DNA of 64,000 nucleotides from assembly GCF_030272615.1 (NCBI RefSeq), contig NC_081412.1, positions 142,994,247-143,058,246 on the forward strand, given 5' to 3'. The stretch is from Cryptomeria japonica (taxonomy: Eukaryota > Streptophyta > Pinopsida > Cupressales > Cupressaceae). Shown here in pieces: positions 11,594 through 24,364 of this stretch (position 1 is its first letter; the number at the start of each line of letters is the position of its first letter). Both the position numbers and the translations under genes were made by a program. The notes beneath the pieces are model-generated. The model was not told the DNA's origin and did not search any database. It saw only the letters and a list, made by a program, of their open reading frames with translations.

Positions 11594-14500
11594 TGTAATG
11601 CCCATACCCTAGTCGGACTTGTAAAACCCATTTGACCTTGGTTGACTTCCTATGTGGCATTCTTGAATGGTAAGTTAACCGTGATGCAATGTGTAGTTTA
11701 GATAATATAAATAATTGTGCATACTTATTATTGTGCTTTTGCATCGATTCTTGTGTAAATGTAATTGTTCCTAACCCTTGTGATAAATCTTGAGCTAACG
11801 CCTTCATTGAATATGTATATGTATATGTATGCTTGCGTGATTCATGGGTGCAGAAGATTGCAGGTACGACACCGCCTAAGGCGAGGTTCATCTCCTTTGG
11901 GGTTCACAGGTTTGAGTAAACCTCCTCCGTCCTTAGAATTTGCATTTGGGGTCATTAAACTATCGTTTTGCCTTAGCCATGGTCAGGTGAGCATCGTGTG
12001 TGGATTTGTGGAGCCTTCTTTTCATTGGGTTGCGTGTCGTGTGATTTGGTGGACTTCCTTGATTTGCGTGCCTTGCGCGGGGTAAGTGGAGTTTGTTATC
12101 CTAAGTATGTAATTCAATTTAATGAGCAGATGTACGCATTAGTAAATTAGAAATTTAAAATAGGTAGCTTCTTTTATATGATTAATCGTTAATTTAAGAG
12201 ATCACTTTAATTATAATTGTAGCAAGCTTAAAGTAGTTAACTTGAATTAATGTGTTCATTTACGCATTATTAGTTGAGAAAATTAGAGTAAATAGATTTC
12301 TTTCATGAGAGTAGTCATTTATTAAAAAAGGTCGCTTTATTATGTTATAGCGAGTCAATTTAATAGTTAATTTTAATAATAACGAATTTAATGAGTTATG
12401 CATTTTAGAAGAGAAAGATTTAAAGTCATTTGGGAAATAGAAGTAAATTAATCATATTCGCATTTGGAAGAGAAAAGGGTAAATTTTATTATTTAAAGAA
12501 AATTATTCTTTTTATTTGTAAAGGTTATTTAGTATAAAAGATTGATTTTTGGAAATTTAAATTAATCAAAACGCTTTACCCTGGTCAATAGTTTCAAAAT
12601 ATAATGTAGGCCTAAATTAGTATTGAGAAATTAAAATTAGAATTAAATAAGAAATAGAAACATTTTAATTTTAATTAGAAAAGCAAATAAGATGTATTGA
12701 ATAGTGGAGAGGAATGATTTCCCATTCTCATTCTCTTTTATTTTAAAAATAAAAATGCCTAGATTTGAAAAGGAAAATTAGGGCAAAAAATGGGGTTTCT
12801 CATTTTAACCTAGTTTTTGAATATTTTTGGGGGGGTTCTCTTTATGGCATCTTGTTGGAAATGGATGTGGGAAAAATGTGGGAGAAGATGGAGTTCTCTT
12901 GCTTGGAGTTGTAGGTGGAGCTCTTCATCAAGACTCTTCCCAGAATGCGTTTGGAGGTAGGATTCGAATGCACCTTTTTTGGTTCCTTTTAAAATTGTGG
13001 GTATATCTCCGAAATTTGTCTTGAAGATTTCTTGCTCCAAAACCTCCATGAGTGCCGTTTAAATGTAGGAATCAGTTTTGAAAGCATCGGTAGTTCTTGG
13101 ATCAAATTCTTGTTTCCTAGTAGATTTTGTGGTTTTAAACTTCATGAGGAAATATTTTTCCCATAATGAAGATTTTGGTAAAATCTGGAAAATGAATGGG
13201 TCTGTAAAAAAAAAAAAAACAAAAAAATAGAAATAAAATGATGGGAGATTTCGTTATTTTTATATATATATATATATCTTTTTTTTTTGAAGATTTTTAA
13301 TGATTAAATCCAGACTGTAAATCACATCATATAATTAACTGGAAAAAAAAAAAATGATTTTGGGGTTTCGGGGGGGGAGCCGAAGCTCAACCCGCCCCTC
13401 CCCGCGCGTTGCCGTAGTTTCTATTCGGTGCCACACACAGTGGGGAGCCGAAGGCCCTAAGACCCCCATGACGGTTGCAGAACCCCCGACTCCACTGTAA
13501 GTGGAGGCTGAGGGGCCTACGTCCTCCGTGGAGGCTGCAGCCTCTTCGGCTAGGGCATGGCCGCCCTAGAGTTTCGCCGCCTAGTGTTTGGCCGCCCTCT
13601 ATTTTTTTTAAATGTTCTTTTTTAATTTCTACTTAGTATTTTAAGTATGGTTAAAACTCGATTTTTGGGGGCTTTCATTGTATAAAAAAAAAAAGGAGAT
13701 GCTTATTGATGTAAATTTATTTTAAGTAATATTTGTATTTTAAAAATGAGTTGAGATTTTATTTTGGTAAATAATGTTTAAGAAAAAAAAAGAAGGGATA
13801 AATGTATATATTTAAAATATATGCTAATATAGGTAACATCTATTTAGCATATATTATTAATTATATATACAGATTTTTGGGCTTTAATATAGCAATGACT
13901 TTCCTTGTATTTTTAAATATAATGATAATTAATTATATGATAATGAGTAAATCGAATGGAGGTAATGGTCTTTAATTTTTAAATGTATGCAATAGAAGCT
14001 TGATTTAGTTCAGTAATGATTTCTCCATTTCTTCATTTACCCTTAATGTAATTTGTTCCTTATAGTAAAAGGGTAATTTTTGTGTCGTTAGAGAAGGGGC
14101 TAGACTATTGTTGTAAACCAACTTGTCATTAGTGTTTATCTAAGGATTAATTAATTTGTTTAGATGCTTAAGTCAACTTGAGAAAATGTTGTAATTACCC
14201 ATCAACACTAGAGCATGGCCTATTATTATTTTGGTAATCGATGCATCTATTATAGTAGCACGTCTGGATAGGTATGTTGGGACTCTATCATCTGATTTAT
14301 TTTGTCTGACCCACGTCGGTCAAGTCTCCATTTAGGGTACTGACAGTTAAGATATCCCTTGTTCTTGCTTTGATGTATTTGGTGGGATCTGCTTCAAAAA
14401 GGGGTCATTATGTAACTTTCGACCGAGGTGGCTATTGTATATTGGTTGTGTTCGCCTAAGTGGCAAAGATGTAAAAGACTTATAAATTATGTATTCCTAA

Positions 14501-16054
14501 CGATATAATACCAAAGGGGTCTTGCAGTTGAGCAGACCCGGAGAGGTAGCCCTTTAGGGGTGAACTCCGAGATCATATCTGTGTTATGCGATGTTTTATC
14601 TTCCTTTGTTTCATGCTTTAAGTTATCATGTATGGTAGTTATCTGGTAAAGTGTACGATAGGAAAGTAACGAATTTGAATATAAGTGCATAAAATTATTC
14701 ATGTTGACAAATGTAGTAAATCAGGTTCATGGAAGATTGTAATTAAGATTATGGGAAAATTATTTTGATAATGTGGATTAAAAGTAGTAATAGTGAAAAG
14801 AATCTTGCTAGGTTACATCATTGGATTAACTTGTGATTAAGCATGTAAATTGAGCAAATGAGTATGGGAAACAAAGCTAGAATTAATGTTATAATTTCTA
14901 AGTTGAAATCTAAAGGATGAACGTCATATAGGTATTTACTTTTATCTTCTTAAACGAGTAATGCCATGTTAATTATGTTCCACTACATCGGATGAAATTG
15001 TTTAGTTATTTCAAGTTTTAATCTTAACAATAATCCTTACCAAAATTAACATGGAAATTGGGTTAATTCAACTATTTATCCATAATTGTAACCTTAATAA
15101 AAGAATCTCTTATGATTGCTAAAAATGAACTAAAATGGGATGTGTTTGTATAGTTGTTTACATCTTAATCTTAGTAAATGTATATTTTCATATTAACTTC
15201 ATTTAACTAAAAAGAGTGACACACATTTAGTTAGTTATAATCTAATCCTAAAGGAAGAACGTCACTATGAACTTATATTTTAATCCTGTAATGATGAATA
15301 TCATCTTGCTAACTATATTTTACTTTAAAGGATGAACTCATGTGTTCCTAATACCTTTTCACCTTAACGAATTTAGTCCATCTATTAGTACTATTAAAGC
15401 TTCAATGAATGAACTCTATGGTTACTCACATTTTATTCTCCATAAAAGAACTACAACTCATTAGTTGGCTATGCATGAAATCAAGTGAAGGGACCACACT
15501 CTCTTAATTGTAGGTTAATCCTAAATGAATGTATCTCATCTTATTAACCATACTTTTAATACTTAAGAAAAATACCAAATGTGGGTGGTTATCTTAAAAC
15601 CCAAAAGAATGAACTTCGTTATATTAAACGCTTGAACCTTTTTGGGGCGCCTCCTAATGAAATTATGAATTAAAGTGCATTGAATAAGTAACCTCACAAT
15701 GGCCTCCTAACCACCCAAAGTAAATGAATGCTTCCTAAAAGTATAAGATGTCAAATCATTGAACATATGTATAATCAAGTCTTATGCATTATCTCGTAAT
15801 TAAGTTATCCAGCTTACTGGATCAATTAACGTGTGTTGAGTTGGGAGTAAGGTTACGTAATCGCATTGGGAAACTCCTTAGGTTCGTTTAGCCTTCCGCT
15901 GTGGTAACTAAGTTTTAGATAACTCCTAATTATCTTAATGTTGTAACTTTTCTTTAACGCTCTTAATTATTATGAAAAAAATAAAAAAATTATTTACACT
16001 CAAATCGAGTGATTTTAACTTAAACCCTTAGGGGTTTCTTGGCGGGGCATTACA
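11594..16054 (+). repeat. LARD-like LTR 2 (4461 bp)
   Basis: It follows the purine tract at 11582-11593. The TA tract is the shortest of the five (13261-13277). The GC-rich block is 13361-13600 and TATAAA is at 14481-14486. Near the 5' end it shares variants with LTR 3 (TTCACAGG, GAATTTGCATTTGG). In its 3' part it matches LTR 1 instead (GAACGTCATATA, TTTACATCTTAATC). Confidence 0.92.
13361..13600 (+). other. GC-rich block in LTR 2
   Basis: It has an extra short segment near its 3' end (TTTCGCCGCCTAGTGTTTGG) that LTR 1 lacks. Several CpG positions have become TpG or CpA. Confidence 0.7.
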
Positions 16055-16056
16055 CT

Positions 16057-16069
16057 TGGTATCAGAGCC
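16057..16069 (+). other. Primer-binding site, initiator tRNA-Met
   Basis: TGGTATCAGAGCC, two bases after LTR 2; unchanged from copy 1. Confidence 0.93.
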
Positions 16070-19000
16070 CATGTTGCAACACTGGGATCTCTGGTTTTGC
16101 TTGTGCCCTTAGTTGGTGTGTGTGTGTCTATCTTATGTTGTATGCTTGTCCTCCTTGATGTGAGGGTGTGATTTAACAAACCCTACTTGTGTGTAACGTG
16201 TGTGTTCACACCTTGTTTTCGCCTTATTGATGTGGGTGTTTTGGGAATAATTGTAGGTGTTTTGTCTGCTTATTGAGGTCTTGGTCTATGATTTCTCTTA
16301 CGTTGAAGGGGAGTCGTATGTACCTTTGTTCTTGATTTGTTTTACTCTTTTGACTAATCCATCTAGGTTGGTTGTTAATATCTTGAATCTAAAAGTACGA
16401 AATGTGCTTGTTTATGGTTTTGATCAATTTTAATGATTGTCCACTTGAAAGACTAGTATGGCAAATATTAATGCTTATTATGTAGTAAATTGAGTGATTA
16501 TGACTCTTCTTCTTCTCTCTCTCTAGTAAATTAAAAGGATTTGATATGGGTAATTATCTCTTATTTAAGTTTTCTTATTGGAAGTGAAAGGAAGATATTT
16601 CTTGAGCCCTTGTGTGAGCCTCATAAGGTTTTTGTGTTTTAAATTGTGAAAGGGATTGGTTTGGGAGTTAATTTTTGGTTAATGATAGAAAATTGTATGT
16701 TTGCTTTAAGGGTTCTCCATGTGCTTGGTAGGAGTAATATAATTAAATTCCATCTTAAGTAAGGTGCATTAAAATGCGCATAGTTGATTTTGTGAAAATT
16801 GCTTGTTGTGAAAGGAATACCAAAAGAGGACATGTTGTAGTAGCTTCAGGAGTGTATTAATGTGTTCCTCAAAGGATGGTTTGAAGTGCTTATTCAACTA
16901 GTGTGATTTAGGACCTATTAAGTGATGCACCATTTAACTTGCTTTGGATATGGGTAATTGTCTTATTATGTTTCAGAAAGAGTAAATGAAAGACATGATA
17001 AATTGTATGCATCAAATGTGTAATATCTAGTAGATAGCTCTTCATTTACCTCCTTTTCATATTATTAATTTTCAATGTTAGATTTGATGTAGTATTGTAT
17101 TGTATTGTATTACGAATAGTGATTGTTCTCTAGAAGACTTGTATTACAAAAGAAAATTTGATTGTCTTGAATTCTTGATCGAAAAACTAGAACATTATAG
17201 TGCAACAATAATGATTAGAAATGTCAAGTTAGGATGCTTTGGCACCTTTCTAAAAGATAGCGAAAAGAAAACCTTGCAACTAAAATGATACACCGATATC
17301 TGAGCAATATGGTGTGATCTTGAAATTCTTGTGTATTTGTAGCAAATAGTTGATTTTCCAACCCTCTTCCTCCTCTTGTTTAAAATATAGGAATTGTCGT
17401 TTATGAAATACCATTTAGAATGCAGTGATTTGAAAGAAATTTTGTTACAACGCATGTGAAATTGTTTGTTGCTTTGGCTTCTAATTGAAAGAGGAAAGTT
17501 TTTTGCCTTGGAAAAAAAAAGGAAATTGCATAGTTAGTAATGTGAATGAAAATGCTTAGGGAAGATTGAGAAGATATCAGAATGATGTAATTTCTTTGTG
17601 TAAGTTTGAATTGTTGAGAATTTCAGAATGTGTATCTAGAGTAAACTTTGTTTGGTGATTCATGTGTAAAGCATAATTAAAACTTCCCTTAAGTATATGT
17701 TAGCATAATGTGAAGTACTCCCCGTAAATGTGACTAAACCAGTGATGGTGCTATTCTGTGTGTGTTGTGAGAAAACCCGTACTTGCTATGTGTGCCCATG
17801 GGATGGTGAAGTAATCAACCATGGGGAATATGTTTGCTTATGAGTATGGGAAACCATACCTATCTATGTGATGTTGCTTATTTCTTTCCTTACTGATTGC
17901 CAACCCACGGGTTGTTGATAAGTCAATATGTGAAGGGGTAGTAGTAGAAGTCACCATTCCTTGAATAGTATGAACAGCGTATGAGTAATGTCGACGCAAA
18001 GCGACTTTAGCTTCCCTATTTTGAGGAAAAGTATGGTTTTGTAATGAACTGTAACATAGGTGTACTCTATACTTCCCCTTGTGATGAACTGATTTACGAG
18101 GTTCATGTGTGCCAGCGTAATTCCTATCCTTTATTTTGAGCATAAAGATGATAGTTCTTGAGCATATTGATGGATTTTATTGGAGCATCTTTTGCCTTGT
18201 CTTCATGAGAGCCGTGTTATTTTTTTTCTTACATAAGTTGCCAACTGACTAGTGTTGGTAGACTTGTGGGTAGACCTTAGCCATGCATACCTCTGGCTTA
18301 CGGCGAGTATCCTGAGAGGAACATCGCTATGCAGAGTGTGACCGGCGCATGCCTTATCAGCGGGGTACACTACCATGCAAGATACGTCCATTGCGTGCCT
18401 TGTCCGCTTGGAGTATTGCCATGCCGTGCTGAGACATGATGCGGGATGTAGTAGACATTTCCATGCGGCCTACCGATAGGTATAGGGTAGAGCCATGCCA
18501 TGTGACGACATGATGGGGGGTGATGGCGAGGTGCACACCGCCATGCCATGCGGATGTGTGACTTGGCCACACCACATGATGAGCTACTAGGATAGCTAGA
18601 CGATTGTTCCTTCCTTCCTCGTTGGTGGCTAGTTACTAGTCACGTAGTGATGTAATGTACACTTATGATTTTCTTTTATTTATTTAATTGTTCCTTGTGG
18701 GCCAGCAATTTATTTTACTTTGACCTTGATAGTTTAGCCACGATCTTGCAATCTTGATCTTACTTGATTTGATGTTGCAAATCCGGAAATTATTTTCTTG
18801 TCTTATTGTTGGAATTGACAATTATTATGTTTATTCTTTTGTACTTTGGTGGCTAAACCGGTTTACCCTTGTTGTTTTCGTATGCTGGTCTTGTGTTGCA
18901 ATGTGAATTCCTCTCCAAGGACGTAGGACACGGTCTTGGATGAGTGTATACGAGGAAGTAGACGCAGGGAACCTTGAGGATGGAGGTATGTGAGGCTATG

Positions 19001-19836
19001 AGACAGCTAGGATCCACTACCTACCTATGAGTGGTGACTATCTCTTGGAGGCTAAACACCTTACACAACAAGGGATATTCACGAGGGACTTGTATGGAAG
19101 GTAGCACCGCTATGGTGTACCCTAGCACCATCAAGCCCTCGAGTGAGATGTTGGACATTTGTTGATCATGTATTTATTCTAAGAGCAGGCATAGAGATGT
19201 GGTTCATATATGTTACCTTTGACCAAGCATTAGACATGGTCACATGTGGCCTATTGTGTTGTGCAAACCAGTCTTGTGGATGGATATTATGTGCAATCAT
19301 GGAATAAATGGTATTAACTTGACACTATGTTATGGGGCATAGTCATTGGAAGGGTTCTTGTATGTCTGAAAAGTGTAAACAATTGAGTTCTTACGTTGCT
19401 CTTATTTGTCGGAAGTAACTTGGTTGTAAAAAAATTGATATTTGAAGCTAGTTCTATGCGATAAAGTTTTGTGAAAGAGATGAATCGGTGAAAGAAATTG
19501 ACGTTGAGAGCATATTTTCTTGTCATGTTTGATAAATGAGTATGATAACTGTGCCTATATATTTTAATTGCTTAAATTTGGTGTAATAAAAAGGGAAAAG
19601 TCTCGTATCTTTACTATGATTGTGTGTAAATTATAGAATATTTCAAGATGTGAATGATGTTAGATGCATTTTTTTTAATGGATGATGACACTCGTAGAGG
19701 ATTTATGATTAATGTTCTAAGATGATGGCAAAAGAGTTGGTTGTGCAAATTGATAATTGTTAATTCAGTTCAAGGGCTAATGCGTGTTGGATGACTTCCG
19801 TTTAGCTTTGCGACTTCCAGGAGTAAGTCGGAGCCT

Positions 19837-19848
19837 AGGGGGGGAGAA
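19837..19848 (+). other. Polypurine tract before LTR 3
   Basis: AGGGGGGGAGAA abuts the LTR and is identical to the tract before LTR 2. Confidence 0.88.
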
Positions 19849-21502
19849 TGTAATGCCCATACCCTAGTCGGACTTGTAAAACCCATTTGACCTTGGTTGA
19901 CTTCCTAAGTGGCATTCTTGAATGGTAGGTTAACCATGATGCAATGTGTAGTTTAGATAATATAAATAATTTTGCATACATATTATTGTGCTTTTGCATC
20001 GATTCTTGTGTAAATGTAATTGTTCCTAACCCTTTTGATAAATCTTGAGCTAACGCCTTCATTGAATATGTATATGTATATGTATGCTTGCGTGATTCAT
20101 TGGTGCAGAAGATTGCAGGTACGACACCGCCGAAGGCGAGGTTCATCTCCTTCGGGGTTCACAGGTTTGACTAAACCTCCTCCGTCCTTAGAATTTGCAT
20201 TTGGGGTCATTAAACTCTCGTCTTGCCTTAGCCATGGTCAGGTGAGCATCGTGTGTGGATTCGTGGGGCCTTCTTTTCATTGGGTTGCGTGTCGTTAGAT
20301 TTGGTGGACTTCCTCGATTTGCGTGCCTTGCGCGCGGTAAGTGGAGTTTGTTATCCTAAGTATGTAATTCAATTTAATGAGCAGATGTATGACTTAGTAA
20401 ATTAGAAATTTAAAATACGTAGCTTCTTTTATATGATTAATCGTTAATTTAAGAGATCGCTTTAATTATAATTGTAGCAAGCTTAAAGTACTTAACTTGA
20501 ATTAATGTGTTCATTTACGCATTATTAGTTGAGAAAATTAGAGTAAATAGATTTCTTTCATGAGAGTAGTCATTTATTTAAAAAGGTCGCTTTATTATGT
20601 TATAGCGAGTCAATTTAATAGTTAATTTTAATAATAACGAATTTAATGAGTTATGCGTTTTAGAAGAGAAAGATTTAAAGTCATTTGGGAAATAGAAGTA
20701 AATTAATCATATTCGCATTTGGAAGAGAAAAGGGTAAATTTTATTATTTAAAGAAAATTATTCTTTTTACTTGTAAAGTTGATTTAGTATAAAAGATTGA
20801 TTTTTAGAAATTTAGATTAATCAAAACGCTTTACCCTGGTCAATAGTTTCAAAATATAATGTAGGCCTAAATTAGTATTGAGAAATTAAAATTAGAATTA
20901 AATAAGAAATAGAAACATTTTAATTTTAATTAGAAAACCAAATAAGATGTATTGAATAGTGGAGAGGATTGATTTCCCATTCTCATTCTCTTTTATTTTA
21001 AAAATAAAAATGCCTAGATTTGGAAAGGAAAATTAGGGCAAAAAATGGGGTTTCTCATTTTAACCTAGTTTTTGAATATTTTTGGGGGGGTTCTCTTTTT
21101 GGCATCTTGTTGGAAATGGAGGTGGGAAAAATGTGGGAGAAGATGGAGTTCTCTTGCTTGGAGTTGCAGGTGGAGCTCTTCATCAAGACTCTTCCCAGAA
21201 TGCATTTGGAGGTAGGATTTAAATGCACCATTTTTGGTTCCTTTTAAAATTGTGGGTATATCTCCGAAATTTGTCTTGAAGATTTCTTGCTCCAAAACCT
21301 CCATGATTGTCGTTTAAATGTAGGAATCAGTTTTGAAAGCATGAGTAGTTCTTGGATCAAATTCTTGTTTCCTAGTAGATTTTGTGGTTTTAAACTTGAT
21401 GAGGAAATATTTTTCCCATAATGAAGATTTTGGTAAAATCTGGAAAATGAATGGGTCTGTAAAAAAAAAAAAAAAAAAAATTAGAAATAAAATGATGGGA
21501 GA

Positions 21503-21571
<69 letters not shown>

Positions 21572-24349
21572 TTTTTTTTTGAAGATTTTTAATGATTAAA
21601 TCTGGACTGTAAATGGGATCATATAATTAACTGGAAAAAAAAAAAATATGATTTTGGGGTTTCGGGGGGGGAGCCGAAGCTCAACCCGCCCCTCCCTGCG
21701 CGTCGCAGCAGTTTCTATTCGGTGCCACACACAGTGGGGAGCCGAAGGGCCTGCGACCCCCACGGCGGTCGCAGAACCCCCGACTCCACTATAAGTGGAG
21801 GCCGAGGGGCCTGCGTCCTCCGTGGAGGCCATAGCCTCTTCGGCTAGGGCACGACCGCCCTAGGGTTTCGCTGCCTAGTGTTTGGCGGCCCTCTATTTTT
21901 TTAAAAATGTTTTTCTTTTATTTTTACTTAGTATTTTAAGTATGGTTAAAACTCAATTTTTGGGGGTTTTCATTGTATAAAAAAAAAAGGAGATGCTTAT
22001 TGATGTAAATTTATTTTTAGTAATATTTGTATTTTAAAGATGAGTTGAGATTTAATTTTGGTAAATAATGTTTAAGAAAAAAAAAAAAAGGGATAAATGT
22101 ATATATTTAAAATATATGCTAATATAGGTAACATCTATTTAGCATATATTATTAATTATATATACAGATTTTTGGGCTTTAAGATAGCAATGACTTTCCT
22201 TGTATTTTTAAATCTAATGATAATTAATTATATGATAATGAGTAAATCGAATGGAGGTAATGGTCTTTAATTTTTAAATGTATGCAATAGAAGCTTGATT
22301 TAGTTCAGTAATGATTTCTCCATTCCTTCATTTACTCTTAATGTAATTTGTTCCTTATAGTAAAAGGGTAATTTTTGTGTCGTTAGAGAAGGGGCTAGAC
22401 TATTGTTGTAAACCAACTTATCATTAGTGTTTATCTAAGGATTAATTAATCTGTTTATATGCTTAAGTCAACTTGAGAAAATGTTGTAATTACCTATCAA
22501 CACTAGAGCATGGCCTATTATTATTTTGGTAATCGATGCATCTATTATAGTAGCACGTCTGGATAGGTATGTTGGGACTCTATCGTCTGATTTCTTTTGT
22601 CTGACCCACGTCGGTCAAGTCTCCATTTAGGGTACCGAGAGTTAAGAAATCCCTTGTTCTTGCTTTGATGTATTTGGTGGGATCCGCTTCAAAAAGGGAT
22701 CATTATGTAACTTTCGACCGAGGTGGCTATTGTATATTGGTTGTGTTCACCTAAGTGGCAAAGATGTAAAAGACTTATAAATTATGTATTCCTAACGATA
22801 TAATACCAAAGGGGTCTTGCAGTTGAGCAGACCCGGAGAGGTAGCCCTTTAGGGGTGAACTCCGAGATCATATCTGTGTTATGCGATGTTTTATCTTCCT
22901 TTGTTTCATGCTTTAAGTTATCATGTATGGTTGTTATCTGGTAAAGTGTACGATAGGAAAGTAACGAATTTGAATATAAGTGCATAAAATTATTCATCTT
23001 GACAAATGTAGTAAATTAGGTTCATGGAAGATTGTAATTAAGATTATGGGAAAAGTATTTTGATAATGTGGATTAAAAGTAGTAATAGTGAAAAGAATCT
23101 TGCTAGGTTACATCATTGGATTAACTTGTGATTAAGCATGTAAATTGAGCAAATGAGTATGGGAAACAAAGCTAGAATTAATGTTATAATTTCTAAGTTG
23201 AAATCTAAAGGATGAACATCATATAGGTATTTACTTTTATCTTCTTAAACGAGTAACGCCGTGTTAATTATGTTCCACTACATCCGATGAAATTGTTTAG
23301 TTATTTCACGTTTTAATCTTAACAATAATCCTTACCAAAATTAACTTGGAAATTGGGTTAACTCAACTATTTATCCATAATTGTAACCTTAATTAAATAA
23401 TCTCTTATGATTGCTAAAAATTAACTAAAATGGGACGTGTTTGTATAGTTGTTTACATGTTAATCTTAGTAAATGTATATTTTCATATTAACTTCATTTA
23501 ACTAAAAAGAGTGACACACATTTAGTTAGTTATAATCTAATCCTAAAGGAAGAACATCACTATGAGCTTATATTTTAATCCTGTAATGATGAATATCATC
23601 TTGCTAACTATATTTTACTTTAAAGGATGAACTCATGTGTTCCTAATACCTTTTCACCTTAACGAATTTAGTCCATCTATTAGTACTATTAAAGCTTCAA
23701 TGAATGAACTCTATGGTTACTCACATTTTATTCTCCATAAAAGAACTACAACTCATTAGTTGGCTATGCATGAAATCAAGTGAAGGGACCACACTCTATT
23801 AATTGTAGTTTAATCCTAAATGAATGTATCTCATCTTATTAACCATACTTTTAATACTTAAGAAAAATACCAAATGTGGGTGGTTATCTTAAAACCCAAA
23901 AGAATGAACTTCGCTATATTAAACGCTTGAACCTTTTTGGGGGGCCTCCTACTGAAATTAGGAATTAAAGTGCATTGAATAAGTAACCTCACAATGGCCT
24001 CCTATCCACCCAAAGTAAATGAACGTTTCCTAAAATTATAAGATGTCAAATCATTAAACATATGTATAATCAAGTCTTATGCATTATCTCGTAATTAAGT
24101 TATCCAGCTTACTGGATCAATTGACGCGTGTTGAGTTGGGAGTAAGGTTACGTAATCGCATTGGGAAACTCCTTAGGTTCGTTTAGCCTTCCGCTATGGT
24201 ATCTAAGTTTTAGATAACTCCTAATTATCTTAATGTTGTAACTTTTCTTTAACGCTCTTAATTATTATGAAAAAAATAAAAAAATTATTTACACTCTAAT
24301 CGAGTGATTTTAACTTAAACCCTTAGGGGTTTCTTGGTGGGGCATTACA
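19849..24349 (+). repeat. LARD-like LTR 3 (4501 bp), mosaic
   Basis: The TA tract is the longest of the five (21513-21569), the GC-rich block is 21655-21892, and TATAAA is at 22776-22781. Its 5' part carries LTR 2 variants, while its 3' part carries variants of LTRs 4 and 5 (GAACATCATATA, TTTACATGTTAATC). It is therefore the clearest recombinant in the array. Confidence 0.92.
21655..21892 (+). other. GC-rich block in LTR 3
   Basis: Same organisation as in LTR 2, with CTGCC in place of CCGCC near the 3' end. Confidence 0.7.
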
Positions 24350-24351
24350 CT

Positions 24352-24364
24352 TGGTATCAGAGCC
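24352..24364 (+). other. Primer-binding site, initiator tRNA-Met
   Basis: TGGTATCAGAGCC, two bases after LTR 3. It is intact although the internal region behind it carries deletions. Confidence 0.93.

Larger units (their letters stand above)
16055..19848 (+). mobile_element. LARD-like internal region 2 (3794 bp), full form
   Basis: Same layout as internal region 1 but with the extra block at 16988-17308. That block holds a GTATT microrepeat and a 62-codon frame that begins with TTG, not ATG. The CATGCGG-rich stretch is 18321-18591. Confidence 0.88.

Noticed and set aside
17100-17288. 62-codon frame seen in three of the four LARD-like interiors (also 25395-25583 and 33268-33456)
   Set aside because: It starts with TTG, not ATG, lies in the block missing from interior 1, and has no domain or codon signal. 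Its similarity follows from the copies being recent repeats.
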